From: Anastrepha obliqua
Taxonomy: Eukaryota > Arthropoda > Insecta > Diptera > Tephritidae
Reading direction: 5' to 3'
DNA: 64,000 bases
Assembly: GCF_027943255.1 (NCBI RefSeq)
Contig: NC_072893.1
Location: 9,362,001-9,426,000 of the forward strand
The translations under genes and the position numbers were made by a program. Positions 8,888-20,721 of this stretch are shown here, one piece after another. Positions within the stretch are counted from its first letter, which is position 1. Every line of letters starts with the position of its first letter. The notes beneath the pieces were generated by a model that was not told the origin of the DNA, made no database searches, and saw only the letters and a list, made by a program, of their open reading frames with translations.

Positions 8888-10499
8888 ATACATAGATTAG
8901 CATTCGACAAGTTGCTTAAGCCCCAAAGGAGACTATTACGAAAAATGAAAAAAGATTTATCTCAAACAGTTAAGTAGTTTTTATTTTTGCACAGACTTTT
9001 CACACGCTTATCGCAAAAGCAAGATGAAACTGTTGGAGAGAGAGAAAGATTAATCATAGGGTTGACATAACACAGAGTTCGTAAAACGCAGGAGTGTTTA
9101 AGGAGGCACTAAATTTTCGCGATCCCTTAAAAATTAATCTTTCTCTTTCAGAAAGGCAAAAAATATTCGGCAGAGTTCATTTTTAAAAAGAATCTAACCC
9201 TTATTAGGTGCCAAAAGAGAACTTATATCGCGATAGTTCTGGACTTTCGAAAGCCCAGACAGTATTAAATAGAAAATCAGTCAGGGTGTTTGAGTTAATT
9301 TACTCTTTTTGCCAATTAATTTGCGTTTATTATTTTATTACATCATCATTCATTTATACTGTGCATCCTGATATGCACTTAGCGAATATTTCTAAAAATA
9401 CTTCCAATTTACTTAAAGGCATGTCCAACTGCTACAACAACATATTATATAATTATATGACAGTAAACACCTCCAGCTCCAAGTGATACTTGTCATTCAG
9501 CTGGTGGATGGACATTTATTTTTTCGATATGGTTTGACGTGCTTGGACTGGGTGCGGCGTAATGCCAACTTTATGTAACTAATACGCCGTGGTTACCCAC
9601 TTTACCAGAGCTAGCGGCACTAAGCTGTTATCTATAGCATTACGCATACCCAGTTAGTCGGACGGTTACATATAATTTTAATTGCATCACACTTTCGCTT
9701 GATATTAACACCAGTCATTTGCGATACGCCCCTAAGTTCAACCGCAAGCCACTTAATTAGGATTAAGTTTCACACTCACCAGCGATGAGTACACGCGTAC
9801 TTACACACTTTCATGCTCATTTACATATGCATAAATATACGTACGTATGTGCTAATGCATGAGTACCTACTTTGCTATTTTGCGCAGGTAAATAAATAGG
9901 TAGAGGTTTTTGTAGGATTTGATACTATTAATGTTTAGGTACTCAGTTTGAGGTGTTTCTTAGTGCGCATCACTCTCCGTGCAAACAAAAAAAAAAAATT
10001 ATAAGTGGCTACTGTTTTTTTTATCTAAAATCATATAATTTATTATATTTGAAGACCTTTGCCAAATATTTAGAAAAAATATTAAGATTTGGTAAACTTA
10101 AAAGGTCAACTGATTTGAAAATACCTCCAAAACCCATTAATTTTATGATAAAATTTTTAAGCATTTAAATGCGGACTTTTGAGGTGTATGTTAAGATAGA
10201 TAAGTTAGATAGCATCAAGAAAAAAATTAAAACAAAAAATAATTTACTGAAGATACTGCATTACTAGCAAGTGACACTTTTCCGCAAGCAGCTTCTTCTA
10301 AAATGCAAAAGGGATTCGACAAATGCCACCTAGGGCTCATAAAATGGAGAATAAAGTCGAATGAAACTAAATAAGCACAAGTCACATTCACTCTTAAGCG
10401 AGACACTTGCCCACCCGTCAAACTCAACAATATGGAAATACCACAAAGCAATGAAACCAAATATCCAGGAATGCATCTAGACAGAAAATTAACGAGGAA
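8888..10499. other. Gene-free interval
   Basis: No gene is supported. The frames at 9208-9486 and 9953-10168 are AT-rich and lack any motif. An imperfect 18-bp inverted repeat (ctgggtgcggcgtaatgc at 9548 against cattacgcatacccag at 9640) encloses about 75 bp. The interval 9780-9870 has scattered gtacgta/catatgca motifs typical of fly intergenic DNA. Confidence 0.4.
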
Positions 10500-11060
10500 A
10501 ATACATCATCACCATCATTCACAGCATAACAACGCGGGGTGCGTCAAAGCTTCCTTTACAAAACTCCTCCAAAGTGTTCTATCGCTTGCTTTTCCTTCGT
10601 AGTTGCGAATTCCTATTGCTGTGAGATCGCTTCCTACTGCGTCTATCCAGCGGTTTCTCGGTCTTCCTTTCGCCTTCGCACCAATTATCTTTCCAGTCAT
10701 GGTTTTCCTTACAGCGGATTCAGCAGGTATACGGAGCACGTGACCTAGCCACCGCATACGCTGCGCTTTTACAAAACGCACAGCTGTCTCGTCTTGGATA
10801 AGTTCGTTCAATTCCGAGTTGTACCTAATTCTGTAGCTGCCATCTTCCTTTTTAATGGGGCCGAACACTTTCCTTAACATTTTCCTTTCGAAGTTAGCAA
10901 TAAGCGCACTGTCATTCTTTTTCATAGTCCACACCTCGCAACCATATGTCAAAAATGGTCGTACAAGAGTTTTATACATGATCAGCTTCGTAGATCTAGA
11001 TAAAAGACGAGACTTGAACAAACTAAGGTGTGAATAGTACGCTCTATTGGCTGCCTTTCT
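10500..11060 (-). pseudogene. RTE-like reverse transcriptase C-terminal fragment
   Basis: The minus strand encodes the C-terminal region of a non-LTR reverse transcriptase: RKAANRAYYSHLSLFKSRLL, TKLIMYKTLVRPFLTYGCEVW, LIANFERKMLRKVFGPIKKE, AQRMRWLGHVLRI and GRPRNRWIDAVG. It runs without a stop to 10515. These blocks match in order the C-terminus of the RTE-like element at 41.2-41.86 kb but belong to a different family. The 3' end is followed by a short GATGATG tail (complement of the cat-cat repeats at 10503-10520). It is 5'-truncated at about 11060, where it abuts the oppositely oriented element at 11045, and the palm motifs are absent. The reading frame is otherwise undamaged, so this copy may be relatively young. 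Confidence 0.8.
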
Positions 11061-12713
11061 AGACATCGAGGGTGCTTTCAAAAATATACATTCGGAGGCT
11101 ATTACAATTTCGCTAACGGAAATAGGAGTAAATAGGGTACTAGTCTCGTTCATGGAACGAATGCTAACGCTTCCAACATTATGCGATGTTCAACAAAGAC
11201 CCCTCAACAGACTATCACTTTGGTGTAAAAGTCGAGGACTTGAAGAAAATCCGGAAAAGACGGATCTGATACTATTTAGCAGAAAACATAAAACACCTGC
11301 TCTTAAATACATATTCCTAGGAGGGAAACCACTTAGAGTAACAGAAAAGGCGAAATATCTAGGACTTGTCGCAGATAGAGTACGCAAATCTATGAAGGCG
11401 TTGTACTCCTGCGGAAGGCTAATTGGAAAGAAATGGGGATTGGAACCCAGAATGGCTGTACACAGCAGTGGATAGGCTTATTCTCTACTATAATATTGTA
11501 ATATGGTCGAATGCATCAAAAAGCTTGACAAGGTTCAGGGACTAGAATCTGTTCTCATAACTGGCGCGGTGTCAACCACACCATTGAAGGTATTATATGC
11601 GACAATAAACCTCCTGCCGGTAGATCTGCAGGCAAAATATATCGCGCGTAGCACGGCAATAAGGCTGAACACTCTAAGTAAGTGGTCAAATAAGAGCTAC
11701 GGTCACGGCAAAATTCTTACTGACACTTCGGAAATTCCCGGATTGGTGGACTATGCCCTCCCGCCCACACTTACCATTACAACGTTCACCACCCTCCTAC
11801 CCTCAAGGGAAGAGTCGGAACGGGACGATGTAAGATAGGGCGAGTCTATCTATGTATACACAGATGGCTCAAAGCTCGAGGGCAGGGTGCGCGGAGGTGT
11901 ATACTCCGAGCATCTGAGGATCTCCTTCAGTTTTCGGCTCCCCGACTATGTAGTGTCTTTCAGGTACAGTGTGATGCGATATCTGGAAATTACATCTAGA
12001 TTTTCACTGACAGTCAGGCGGCGATAAAATCCCTCACGAAACAGTCGACAACCATGATAGCCATGAAATGCCGCTCATCTCTTAATGAGATGATTGAGTC
12101 ATTTCGCTTAAGGATAATATGGGTTCCTGGCCATCGCGACATTGAGGGTAACTGCAGAGCCGATGAACTAGCGAGACTCGGCACCAAGTTGTCCGATGAG
12201 TACATAGACAATGACATACGGATACCTTTACAAACATGTAAGCTACTTATCCATGAAGAAATCGTAAGGAAAGCAAACGAAAGATGGCGTAATTAAGCCA
12301 CCTGCAAAATCGCCCATTAACTGTGTCCGACTCTCAATGCTAAACGCACAGAATCTTTGCTAAGACAAAATAAACACAGCCTTAGCACACTGATTTCAGT
12401 CATAACGGGGCACTGCCTAATAGGTAGACACGCCCAAAGGATGGGTGTGCAAGCACAAGCCTTCTGTAGAATCATACACCTTCGGTGCCATTCTCCTGCT
12501 CTATCCAGACGGAAATTTGCTATTCTAGGCAGACAATTTTTTTAACGAATTGGAAGATCTCAGCTCTGCAGAAATAGGAGGTATTTTAAAATTGTTGAAA
12601 AGCACACACTAGTTTTAGGAGAAATAGGGAAAGCTCCCACGCGGTATCACAATGGGATATGAGCCTGAGTGTGTCCCACAGGACAACCGCTTCAACCTAA
12701 CCTAACCTAACCT
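11045..12713 (+). pseudogene. RNase H-bearing non-LTR retrotransposon pseudogene with CCTAA tail
   Basis: A plus-strand I-group element. At 11047 it reads AAFLDIEGAFKNI (RT motif A region). It then lacks about the middle of the RT including the YxDD box, and resumes with LSLWCKSRGLEENPEKTDLIL and KAKYLGLVADR, then IGKKWGLEPRM. After a stop the thumb/linker continues (LESVLITGAVSTTPLKVLYA ... ARSTAIRLNTLSKW). RNase H begins at about 11847 with YVYTDGSKLEGRV, passes DSQAAIKS near 12012 and ends in IIWVPGHRDIEGNCRADELA at 12118-12172. A C-terminal TGHCLIGRHAQRM block follows near 12400. The 3' end carries a conserved untranslated segment and the tail aacctaacctaacctaacc. Several stops and frameshifts make it inactive. 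Confidence 0.85.
12690..12713 (+). repeat. (CCTAA)n tail of the non-LTR element
   Basis: The sequence caacctaacctaacctaacc forms the 3' terminal simple-sequence tail of the element at 11045. The same 3' untranslated segment on the minus strand at 46.3 kb ends in the similar aacttacctaacc. The unit equals TTAGG on the other strand, the common insect telomere motif, but here it is simply the element tail. Confidence 0.75.
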
Positions 12714-14049
12714 TTGTCTATTCTACTTATGTCTATGCTTACGACTGTCTGTTTTTGTGCTTATGTTGAGGTTTTTCAGATACAAATTGAAGATATTATT
12801 ATTCTTTTCGGCTGACTTACTAGCCAAAATTATGAATATACACATATACGATAAAAACTCGAAGAAAATTTCGAAAAAAAATTCGAAACGGTTCTTAGAG
12901 AAAAAAGTTTAACCAATTTAAAAACTTGTTCATTGATTTTTATGATTAGAGATTGAACGACTAAACAAAGAAGATGTGCTGCAGTACGGATTTTTTTTGT
13001 TGATTTTTTTGCTTAGTGTTAGGTATTATTTTTGGAACCCATTCGATTTTTCCACATATCCACATGCATGCTACATAGACAAAGCATTTGGACTTCATAA
13101 ACATAAAATCATTCTTATATCTTCTAGGTGCATCGATTCGCAAGCCATTGGCTCAGGCAGCCAGTAAAATCAAGACGGTGGCAGACAGTAAAAGCGAAGT
13201 GCTACGTGACCAGTAAAGCCAAATAAATATGAGACTAAAAAGGCAGTTACCTAAGAAAAATGCCATACGCCAGCAGACGCACCATTACATCTTTGCAGAC
13301 GCTTGTGAAGGAAAAGAGAGACCGTCCTCCTGTTGAAGAAGAAGAAAAAGTGGAGAAGAAGAAAAAGAGGAGAGGAAGAAGGAAAAAAAGCAGAACTTTG
13401 TAGGTAAGTAAAGGTGATTTTTTACTTTTCTTTTATTGTCTACACTATTTCTTGCTATTGCCGAGTTGTCTCGTCTATTGTGGCGCAGACAGTACATAAA
13501 ATGGAAAGTGCAAGGATTTTATTTTAAGCAATGCTTGGTGGATTTTCAAGTGTGCGACAAGTTGATATAACTTCAATTTCTTTAGTATTATCTTATCTTG
13601 CTCCTGAAGCAAGCGGTTCGGGTTAATCATTTCATGGCATATTAAAACAAAACATTTTGATATTACAAATTTCTGTTGACTGATTATTGGCAAAGGTTTT
13701 AATGCTGCCTAACTCGCACGTATTCGAATAAAATGTGTTACGCAAATCGCAGTATGAAACTTTCAGGGAATACTGAGAATAATTTCAGTGAAATTGAAGA
13801 AAAACAAAAATAAAAATTAAAAAAAAAATAAAAAAAAAAATCGCAATGAGATTGTTTCTCAAAAATGACAAAAAAAAAAAGAAAATTTTCTTCAACACTT
13901 TTAAAATTTTTTCCGGAATTTTTTTTTTTTTTTAAATCTCGAAATCGCAACCTACATGATACCACGTGTGTAAAATACATCAATGACACCAATGAGCACA
14001 AGCGAACACAAGACGCTGAAATATGAACAAGATGGGAGGAGCAGTGAAA
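12714..14049. other. Mostly gene-free interval with poly-A tract
   Basis: No protein is recognised. A possible acceptor-like site (tatcttctag at 13118) and donor-like site (gtaagta at 13404) bracket a lysine-rich reading frame described separately. A strongly A-rich stretch with runs of 9-10 A covers 13795-13900, followed by a poly-T run at 13920. Confidence 0.35.
13260..13403 (+). CDS. Tiny lysine/arginine/glutamate-rich ORF (doubtful)
   Basis: The frame encodes 47 residues, starting MPYASRRTITSLQTL and running into a charged tail rich in EEEE/KKKKRR. Its stop codon overlaps a consensus-like splice donor (TAG followed by GTAAGTA). It could be part of a spliced host exon or pure chance in purine-rich DNA. 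Nothing upstream or downstream supports a gene model. Confidence 0.12.
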   Translation: MPYASRRTITSLQTLVKEKRDRPPVEEEEKVEKKKKRRGRRKKSRTL

Positions 14050-14890
14050 CTAGGTCGTGCAACCTAATCGAACGGCCCTTTAACGAAATCACAACTGACG
14101 AAATTTCTGCCTTCCAAAAGGAATAAAGCGCTTGGTCCAGATCTTTCGAGTTCTTGTCGAAGCAGGTATTCTCTGGCTCACATCTCTCTTTAACAAGGTT
14201 GCAGTGGAGGGTATTCCGGAAGTGTGGCATAATTTGGCTATCTTATCGCTTTATACAAAAACAAAGGCGATGTCAAGTGCTGTTCGAGCTAACGCGGAAT
14301 AAAACTTATGTCACACTGCCTAAATATATGAAAACGAGTCCTCGATACACGCTTTAGAAGTATCCCTAAGATCACCAACAACCAGCTCGGTTTCGTGATT
14401 GGGAAGTCGACTGTGGATGCTATCTACATTCTTCGTACGATCATAAAAAAACAAACTTTATGGAACTCGAAAAGGCGTTCAACTGAGTGCTTAGAAATCT
14501 CGCTTGGATGGCATTAAGAAAGTACCTGATTCCGAAAACCATCATTAAACACGTCATTGACACCCACCTAACATGAAATAACTACCCAAGTAAAATGTAT
14601 GAGTGGGCTGACCCAAAGCTTCAACGTTAATGTAGGCGTACATTGAGACTCGGCTTTAAATTTTCTTCTGTTTAATCAGGTGATGGACTTCCTTACACGT
14701 GAAATCCAAGGCAACCTCCCTTGGGCACTGCTGACTATTTAGCCCTTCTCGCAGGCGACAAAGCCATTTTCCAAGAAAACCGAACCGGTGGGTTACCATC
14801 CTTGAATCGAATGGGCTGATCGTGAACCGTACAAAGATCGGAGCAATCGAGTTTCATTTTGTCGCAGCGAGAGTCTTGCTCTTACAATAT
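14050..14890 (+). pseudogene. Highly degenerate non-LTR reverse transcriptase
   Basis: With repeated frameshifts the plus strand shows the RT order: KALGPD (near 14128), LTSLFNKVAVEGIPEVWHNL, NKGDVKCC, NYRGI-like debris, RFRSIPKITNNQLGFVIGKS with DAIYILRTI (14360-14445), then MELEKAFN (14460), LAWMALRKYLIPKTIIKHVI, a trace of the segment after motif B, and a trailing DKAIFQENR near the expected palm C region. The YxDD box is not recognisable. The spacing and wording match the RTE/BovB-like or CR1-like group, but the copy is too decayed for a firm clade. Confidence 0.6.
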
Positions 14891-15265
14891 CGGATATCGC
14901 ATAAAAAAAACACGAAACAAAAATTCAATTAAATTATCTACCAGATTATAATAAAAAACTTAATTCCAACACTATTTCTGTTTTGTATTATCATTTTAAG
15001 TTCTCATCTTCTTATCTTATCATCTTAATTTTTCTAATTTTGATATGAAGTTTTTTAAAATCAAATACCTTCGGTTTTCTTTAAATTTTTTACCATTTTT
15101 TTTAGAATAAAATATATTCTTTAAAAGAAATATTTTATTTTTGTAAATATTTTTCTCTCAAATTGTTGGGCTATTTTTTTTCTCTCTTTTGTGAAAAAAC
15201 ACCTATTTTCAGATTTTTCTCTTATTAGTAGCTGAGACTATGCCGCGTAATCTCTGAAAGTTTCT
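14891..15265. other. AT-rich gene-free interval
   Basis: The DNA has many TTTT/AAAA runs and no recognisable coding or repeat end. It leads into the tandem array that begins at about 15266. Confidence 0.4.
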
Positions 15266-16690
15266 TAGTGGGATTTCATTAACTTTTCGAGTTATATTCA
15301 AATGTGGGGCGCTCTTCACAAATGACCAATAAAAAAATTTCCTGAAAAAAACTGAAAAAAAAAATTTTTAATTTTGCAATAAATTCGTAATAAGATTTCA
15401 TTACAATGCCAAAAAAAAAAAAAAAAATTCCCGAAAAATTTTGAAAAAAAAATTTTAAATTTTGGAAAGATAATCGTAGTGGATGCTTTCCATTTCAATT
15501 CAACCGGGCTATTCGGGACATGTTCTTCGATTTCGATGTAACTCAAATATGTTGCTCTCTGGTCAAAATAATGAGACACGTATTTTTTTGTCCGCCCGAA
15601 AAAAATTGTTTTCAAGCTTTATCGGCAATTTTGTTTTTCGGCTCAAAATCGATTTTTTTTTAATAATATAAGAATTTTTTTTTCTTAATGCTCATAACTT
15701 AGTCAAAAATGAACCGATTTTAATAATTTTGGATTCAAAATGATCGTCATTACTTACACGAGCGACTTCATGCAGAAGCAATTGCAAAAAAGTAGTTGAA
15801 CATTTTTTATTTTGCAAAAAACAAAAAGTGCGAAACAGGTTTTTTACTCAAAAACCCATTACTGAATAACAACTCATTTTAGCTACTGGGAATTCAGCTT
15901 AATTGAAGTTTGAGGTGTCCTCTTGATTTGGAAAAAGTTATAAAAAAAAAAAAATACGCTTTTTGAAATATTGAATTTCGAAAAAATTTCAATTTTTTTT
16001 TCTTTTTTGCTAAATAAAAAATGTTCAACTACTTTTTTGCAATTGTTTCTACATGAAGTCGCTCGTGTAAGTAATTAAGATCATTTTGAACCCAGAATTA
16101 TTAAAATCGGTTCATATTTGACTAAGTTATGGGCGTTTAAAAAATTTTTTTTCTTATACAATTAAAAAAAATCGAGTTTGAGCCGAAAAACAAAATTGCC
16201 GATAAAGCTTGAAAAAAAATTTTTTCGGGCGAATAAAAAAATACGTGTCTCATTATTTTGACCAGAGAGCAACATATTTAAGTTTCATCGAAATCGAAGA
16301 ACATGTCCCGAATAGCCCGGTTGAATTGAAATGGAAAGCATCAGTGGGATTTCATTAACTTTTCGCGTTATATTCAAATTTAGGGAAAATTTTTAGAAAT
16401 GGCAAATGTTGAACAAAAAAATTTGAAATTTCGGTAAAAAATTCGTAGTGGGATTTCATTACAATGACAAAAAAAAATTCCAAAAAAATAAAAAAAATTT
16501 GAAATTTTGGAAAGAAATTCCTAGTGGGATTTCATTCCAATTACAAACAAAAAATAAAAAAAATTTTCCGAACATTTTTGAAAAAAGATTAAATTTCGGA
16601 AAGAAATTCGTAGTGAGATTTCATTAACTTTTGGAGTTATAGTCAAATGTGGGGAGCTTTTTACAAATGACAAAAAAAAAATTTCCTGAA
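15266..16690 (+). repeat. Tandem array around gtagtgggatttcatta, split by palindrome
   Basis: A degenerate tandem repeat whose anchor is (c)gtagtgggatttcatta followed by A/T-rich filler (gaaattttggaaagaaattc). Anchors occur near 15268, 15386, 15476 (interrupted), 16343, 16447, 16521 and 16607, so units are about 74-120 bp once the palindrome is removed. A longer variant (tttcattaacttttcgagttatattcaaatg) alternates at 15279, 16354 and 16619, suggesting a higher-order unit. No coding capacity. Confidence 0.75.
15482..16342. mobile_element. Foldback-like 861-bp palindrome with AGTG target duplication
   Basis: Two arms of about 347 bp (15482-15828 and 15996-16342) are inverted copies of each other, separated by about 167 bp. 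The left arm starts gatgctttccatttcaattc and the right arm ends gaattgaaatggaaagcatc. AGTG lies on both sides (15478-15481 and 16343-16346). Deleting the palindrome with one AGTG restores the tandem-repeat anchor cgtagtgggatttcatt, which is good evidence for insertion. The arms differ at a small number of positions and indels. No transposase is encoded. The long arms resemble foldback elements; superfamily unknown. Confidence 0.85.
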
Positions 16691-16730
16691 AAAAAAATTA
16701 AAATTTTACTTTTCGAAATTATATTTTTTT

Positions 16731-19185
16731 AATTTTATCCTAAAAATACAAAAAAAAACCAATTATAAAATGTCAAAATGGGCTGAAGATATTTGACTTT
16801 GGAAAACTCCACAAGAAATTTTTTTAGGAATGAATAAATCTCAAAATTATTGAAATAAAAAAAATTAACTCCACAAAATAATCAGTTTTTAGAAAAATTT
16901 AAAACCCAAAATACTTGGATCACTTAACATGGACTTATCTTCTATAACTATATGTATAAGTGGCATTAATCCTTATCAACATTTCAGACTTATCAGCGGG
17001 TACAAAAATTTGTACTACAGAAGCTTTTTGATACAAACAACATTTTTAGCTTTGGTCAGTGAAATTTTCTGATATTCTCCTAGAGGCACCGAAGTACATT
17101 GAATATACATATAAAGACTTTGGGTCAGAAATAGTAACGAGCTTTTTAATTCTAGTCTAGTATTTCGTCCGAAGTAATTCTACCACTGCAGCCTAGCGTA
17201 TTAATGTCTGTGATGCAGCTAATAAATCCAAATTTTTCTTCCAATAGCAGTAGCCGCCCTCCAGAAAATGCGTTTATCTGTATGATGGCAACATTCAGAC
17301 TGAGAGCACAAAGTCAAATTTGAAGAATATCACTAAGCAGTGGCGCCCTCCACCCTTGCGCAAACTGATTAAGTCCTCACATGAAACTCTGAAGTCTGCT
17401 GCATGTCAAAGTAATTAAATATTAAAAACTATTAGAGCATGTGACCAAACTGGCAAGTGTTAATATCCAGGTGAGTTCTAAAAACTTTTTACTCCACTGA
17501 CTTACTTAAGCGTCTTTGTTGTTGTCGCTGTTGATGTGAAAATACTAAGAACAACTGCTGGGTAATTTCGCAATCATCTTTCAAAGCAGGTTTCCCAGTT
17601 AAAAAAAAAAAGTATTATATTTTTCCCGAAACTCAAACTTAAATAGTAAAGTTTCAGTTGTTCCGCTTTAAATCTTATATCTGCGTCATTTACTTGTCAT
17701 TGGCATTTCCTTTGTGAAAATGTAATTTTTCCCCTCCACAATAAACTCAAATTTAAGCATCACAAATTGCAATCAGCGCCGACTTATCGCAACTCATTTG
17801 TGTCAAAAGCTAGCTGACTTCTTTCGGCCTCTGGATGCTGATCACTGATTCAATGCGCAACTTGTGAGTACATCACGGAATCATTTCCTCAACGCGCAAT
17901 GGGTTGCTGCTGCTGCTGCCATCGCTTGATGAACTTAAACTGACACACTGTGAATTAACCGACAATCCAAGTGGTCAACCGACCATTCACATTGCAACCA
18001 ATCAGCCATTCGCACACTCATATGAACAGAGCAGCAGCAGCTCAATGCAGTCCATTGCCAGTAAATTCATTTTTGCTTTGTGAACTTCGCAGTGTGCTGT
18101 TGATGTGTTTATATATGTGTGTGTGTGTGTGCCAAACAAATGTGTGAATGCCTGAGTATTTGTACGTACATGCATGTATGCCTTCGCCGCGCTTCACTGC
18201 CTACTTGTGGGTTTGCGGTCTTTTGGGTCACACCAACGTCCGACAGTAATTGGTTCACTTTTTGACTTTTATTCTTATCTTTATGGTAATCGCTACCGGC
18301 TTTTCGACTTCTGTCTGACATTGAGCTAAAGTAGAATAGAGAGTAGGCAAATGTATGTTCATATGTGTATGTGTGTTGGTCTTGTGAGGGTCAGGCTATG
18401 AACAAATTATCGCTTCCATTAGGGGGAAATATTGAGAGTAAGCTGATGGCTGGAAAAAGGTACAGTGAAATGGGTGGTTTTGCAAATGTCAAATTCCAGA
18501 TGATGGTAATCAGCTTAGGTGGCGATGAGCGTAGCGCCCAAGTAGCAATTTAATGAGCCCGTGATGGCATAGACATTGGACGATTTTTTTTGAGAGACCC
18601 ATTCATATGATTTGCATGCAAATATTCTTAAGAGGAGTGGAAAGGCTTTGGAAGTATTATTTCTGTTGTAGAAAAAGCGAGCAGAAAACTAAAGTTGGAT
18701 TTATCCCACTTCTCGTGCAAACCAAGTGACAGGCAAATTCAGCTATAACTAATAAAAAGCTACCAGATTAGAGCAAGCGAGAAACTCCAGGCAGTAAGTG
18801 TTTGCTCATGCCACACTCCTTCAATTTGCACCTTTTAACTGGTAGGTTAAAGTAAAATCTCTTGCAGAAAGTTTAGAAAAGTTCAGTAAAACCATCCATC
18901 CAAATATTTCCAGAAAAGCGTCTGCCTTTTCGGGTTTTCATTACGGTATCAGAATTTTCAGCGACTCAAACATGAGTAATGTAAAAATTATTGTAATAAA
19001 ATCCATCCTCATCAGTAGAAGAGATATTGACGCAAAGGCGGTGGATTTCAGCATCATTCTGTAGAAAAAAAGATGTAAAAATCCCAACGGATTCGAAGAT
19101 TAAATTGACTTAAAGTATTTGGTATATGCCATGGATAAAGCAGCTGCTCGTGTAGCATTTTCTAAACAGGAGTATCACTAATGAA
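16731..19185. other. Gene-free interval with (TG)n microsatellite
   Basis: No protein or element end is recognised across about 2.4 kb. A (TG)n run lies at 18115-18131 with tatatatg/tgcatgtatg motifs around it, and a short cagcagcagc run at 18031. The 18-mer ttttgggtcacaccaacg at 18221-18238 recurs at 24423-24440. Confidence 0.4.
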
Positions 19186-19189
19186 TAGA

Positions 19190-20170
19190 CGTAGACTTGG
19201 TCTTCCGGACTGGTGGTGGCGGTGATACTGAGGGACAGAGCCCAGGGCCAATTAGCACAAAATATTCCTTTTAAGACACCACTTGCAGAACAACTGATAT
19301 TTATTAGTCGATTATTACTAGCCTTGATTTGACTATGAATCTCAAGTTTATCATCGAGAATTCTCGCAGCATTCTATGTTGCAGAGCACCCAGACTTAGG
19401 CACTCTCACAGATAGTGAAAAGACTGCCTACCTAGAATCCTCCGGATTGCGGCTTCTACATCTATCATTGCACCGCCACCCCATCTTCCTGGCATGGTCT
19501 TCCAAAGGCCAATGGCCGGTTATTCTTGGCTTAATTCTGAAGATGTCTCGCCTTGGCTTTCTTAACAACTCAGATTTAGATTTGTTGAAATCTAGCCACG
19601 TTTGTTTAGTTATTTTGTTGGTATCCGTCTTAGTTCATCCATAAACGGACATCTGCCTTTTGCGCACGCCTTGGAGACAGCCTGCTTATACCGCTTCGGA
19701 TGTGTTACGGGATATCCCCTGTGTTACCAGTCCAACAGCTTTCTCATTTCCTTTTATGTTCTTATAGCCAGGTACCCAGATGGGAGTGATGTCTGTCGTG
19801 CGCGCTAAATCATTAAGTCCTTCTTTGCATTATCTGATGATGGCTGCTTGTATATCTGGACAAATACATACTTCTGATAGATGTTGTGGATGGTTTCTAA
19901 TTTTTCTGCAATCTTCCCATATCTCGAGAACTTCTGCTTCAAAAATAGTATTCCAATTTCGCAAGCAAAAAGACTTGGAAGTTAAAAAAGTCTTTCGAAA
20001 ATGCACCGACGCCGACGCCGCAATCCTTAATGAATCCGTCAGTGTCAAGTGCAGTTGTATTTTCTTCGACAACTTAATTCAAATTCCATTCTTTTCGCGT
20101 GGGAAGCTTCACCTTAAATTCTATTCTAAGGGCTACGGTTTTTGTTTTCCTTGTTTACTCCTCTCGGAAG
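19190..20170 (-). pseudogene. RNase H-bearing non-LTR remnant
   Basis: Read on the minus strand from about 20170: VEALCFREE, then a DTDGFIKDCGVGVGAF start of RNase H near 20040, a middle region with frameshifts (ISKSFCLRNWNTIF, ICPDIQAAIIR), then IWVPGYKNIKGNEKAVGLVTQG at about 19790-19720. The C-terminal ITGHWPLEDHARKMGW with scattered Cys lies at about 19530-19480. The order is that of an I-group 3' end. The invariant AD after GNE has become KA, and the frames are broken in several places, so it is dead. Confidence 0.7.
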
Positions 20171-20720
20171 CATAGGGCCTCAACAACACTCAGTCTAGCG
20201 TTGGTTTCGTTAACCTATTTTGATTTTTGGGAATGCCCACCTGTCGTTGCTTAGGAACAATGCCTTCTTGCTGATTGGAGCGCCATCTGTGTTTCACATT
20301 TTTCTGCTAGAAGGATCGCACAGATGGTTGAGGACTTCGCTAAATTTTGGTGTGTCTGCGCTATTACCGCGACTGCCCGCGTTCTCTTGTTGGCGCCACT
20401 GATGAAATGTGTAACTGGGTGTGCTTCTTTGGTTTTGCTTGCGCAACTAATGCGCTGCCTATTGTGCGGGAGTGAAGATGGAAAGGACCAGTTTGGGTTT
20501 GAAAAGTGAGTTTTGAAAATGTTTTTGGAATAGAAAATTATTAGAAAGAGGGAAAGTAGGATAATTTGGAAAAGGGCGTGGACCGTGGACCGAGGACGCT
20601 GAAAGCTAGGGTAGGAGTAGTAAAATCAGATGAGTTGCTAGTAAGCTGTCTAATTGGCTGTCTAATTTGCCTGCTTAGCATTCCAAAAACCAGTCTTTTA
20701 TTCTGAAGGCTGCCCGCTGT
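20171..20720. other. Gene-free, locally GC-richer interval
   Basis: No recognisable gene. Two related short motifs, tggagcgccatctgtg (20276) and tggcgccactgatga (20392), recall each other, but no element boundary could be drawn. Confidence 0.35.
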
Positions 20721-20721
20721 A

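Noticed and set aside
10515..11153. A 212-codon intact protein starting at 11153
   Set aside because: The first 30 or so residues come from antisense of the neighbouring plus-strand element; only the part below about 11060 is RTE-like.
12690..12713. Telomeric TTAGG repeat
   Set aside because: Only about three and a half units, located exactly at the 3' end of a retroelement remnant; a similar tail follows the same family at 46.3 kb.
15266..16690. CRISPR-like array
   Set aside because: Repeats are long, degenerate and AT-rich with variable spacing; genome context is eukaryotic. It is a tandem satellite-like array.
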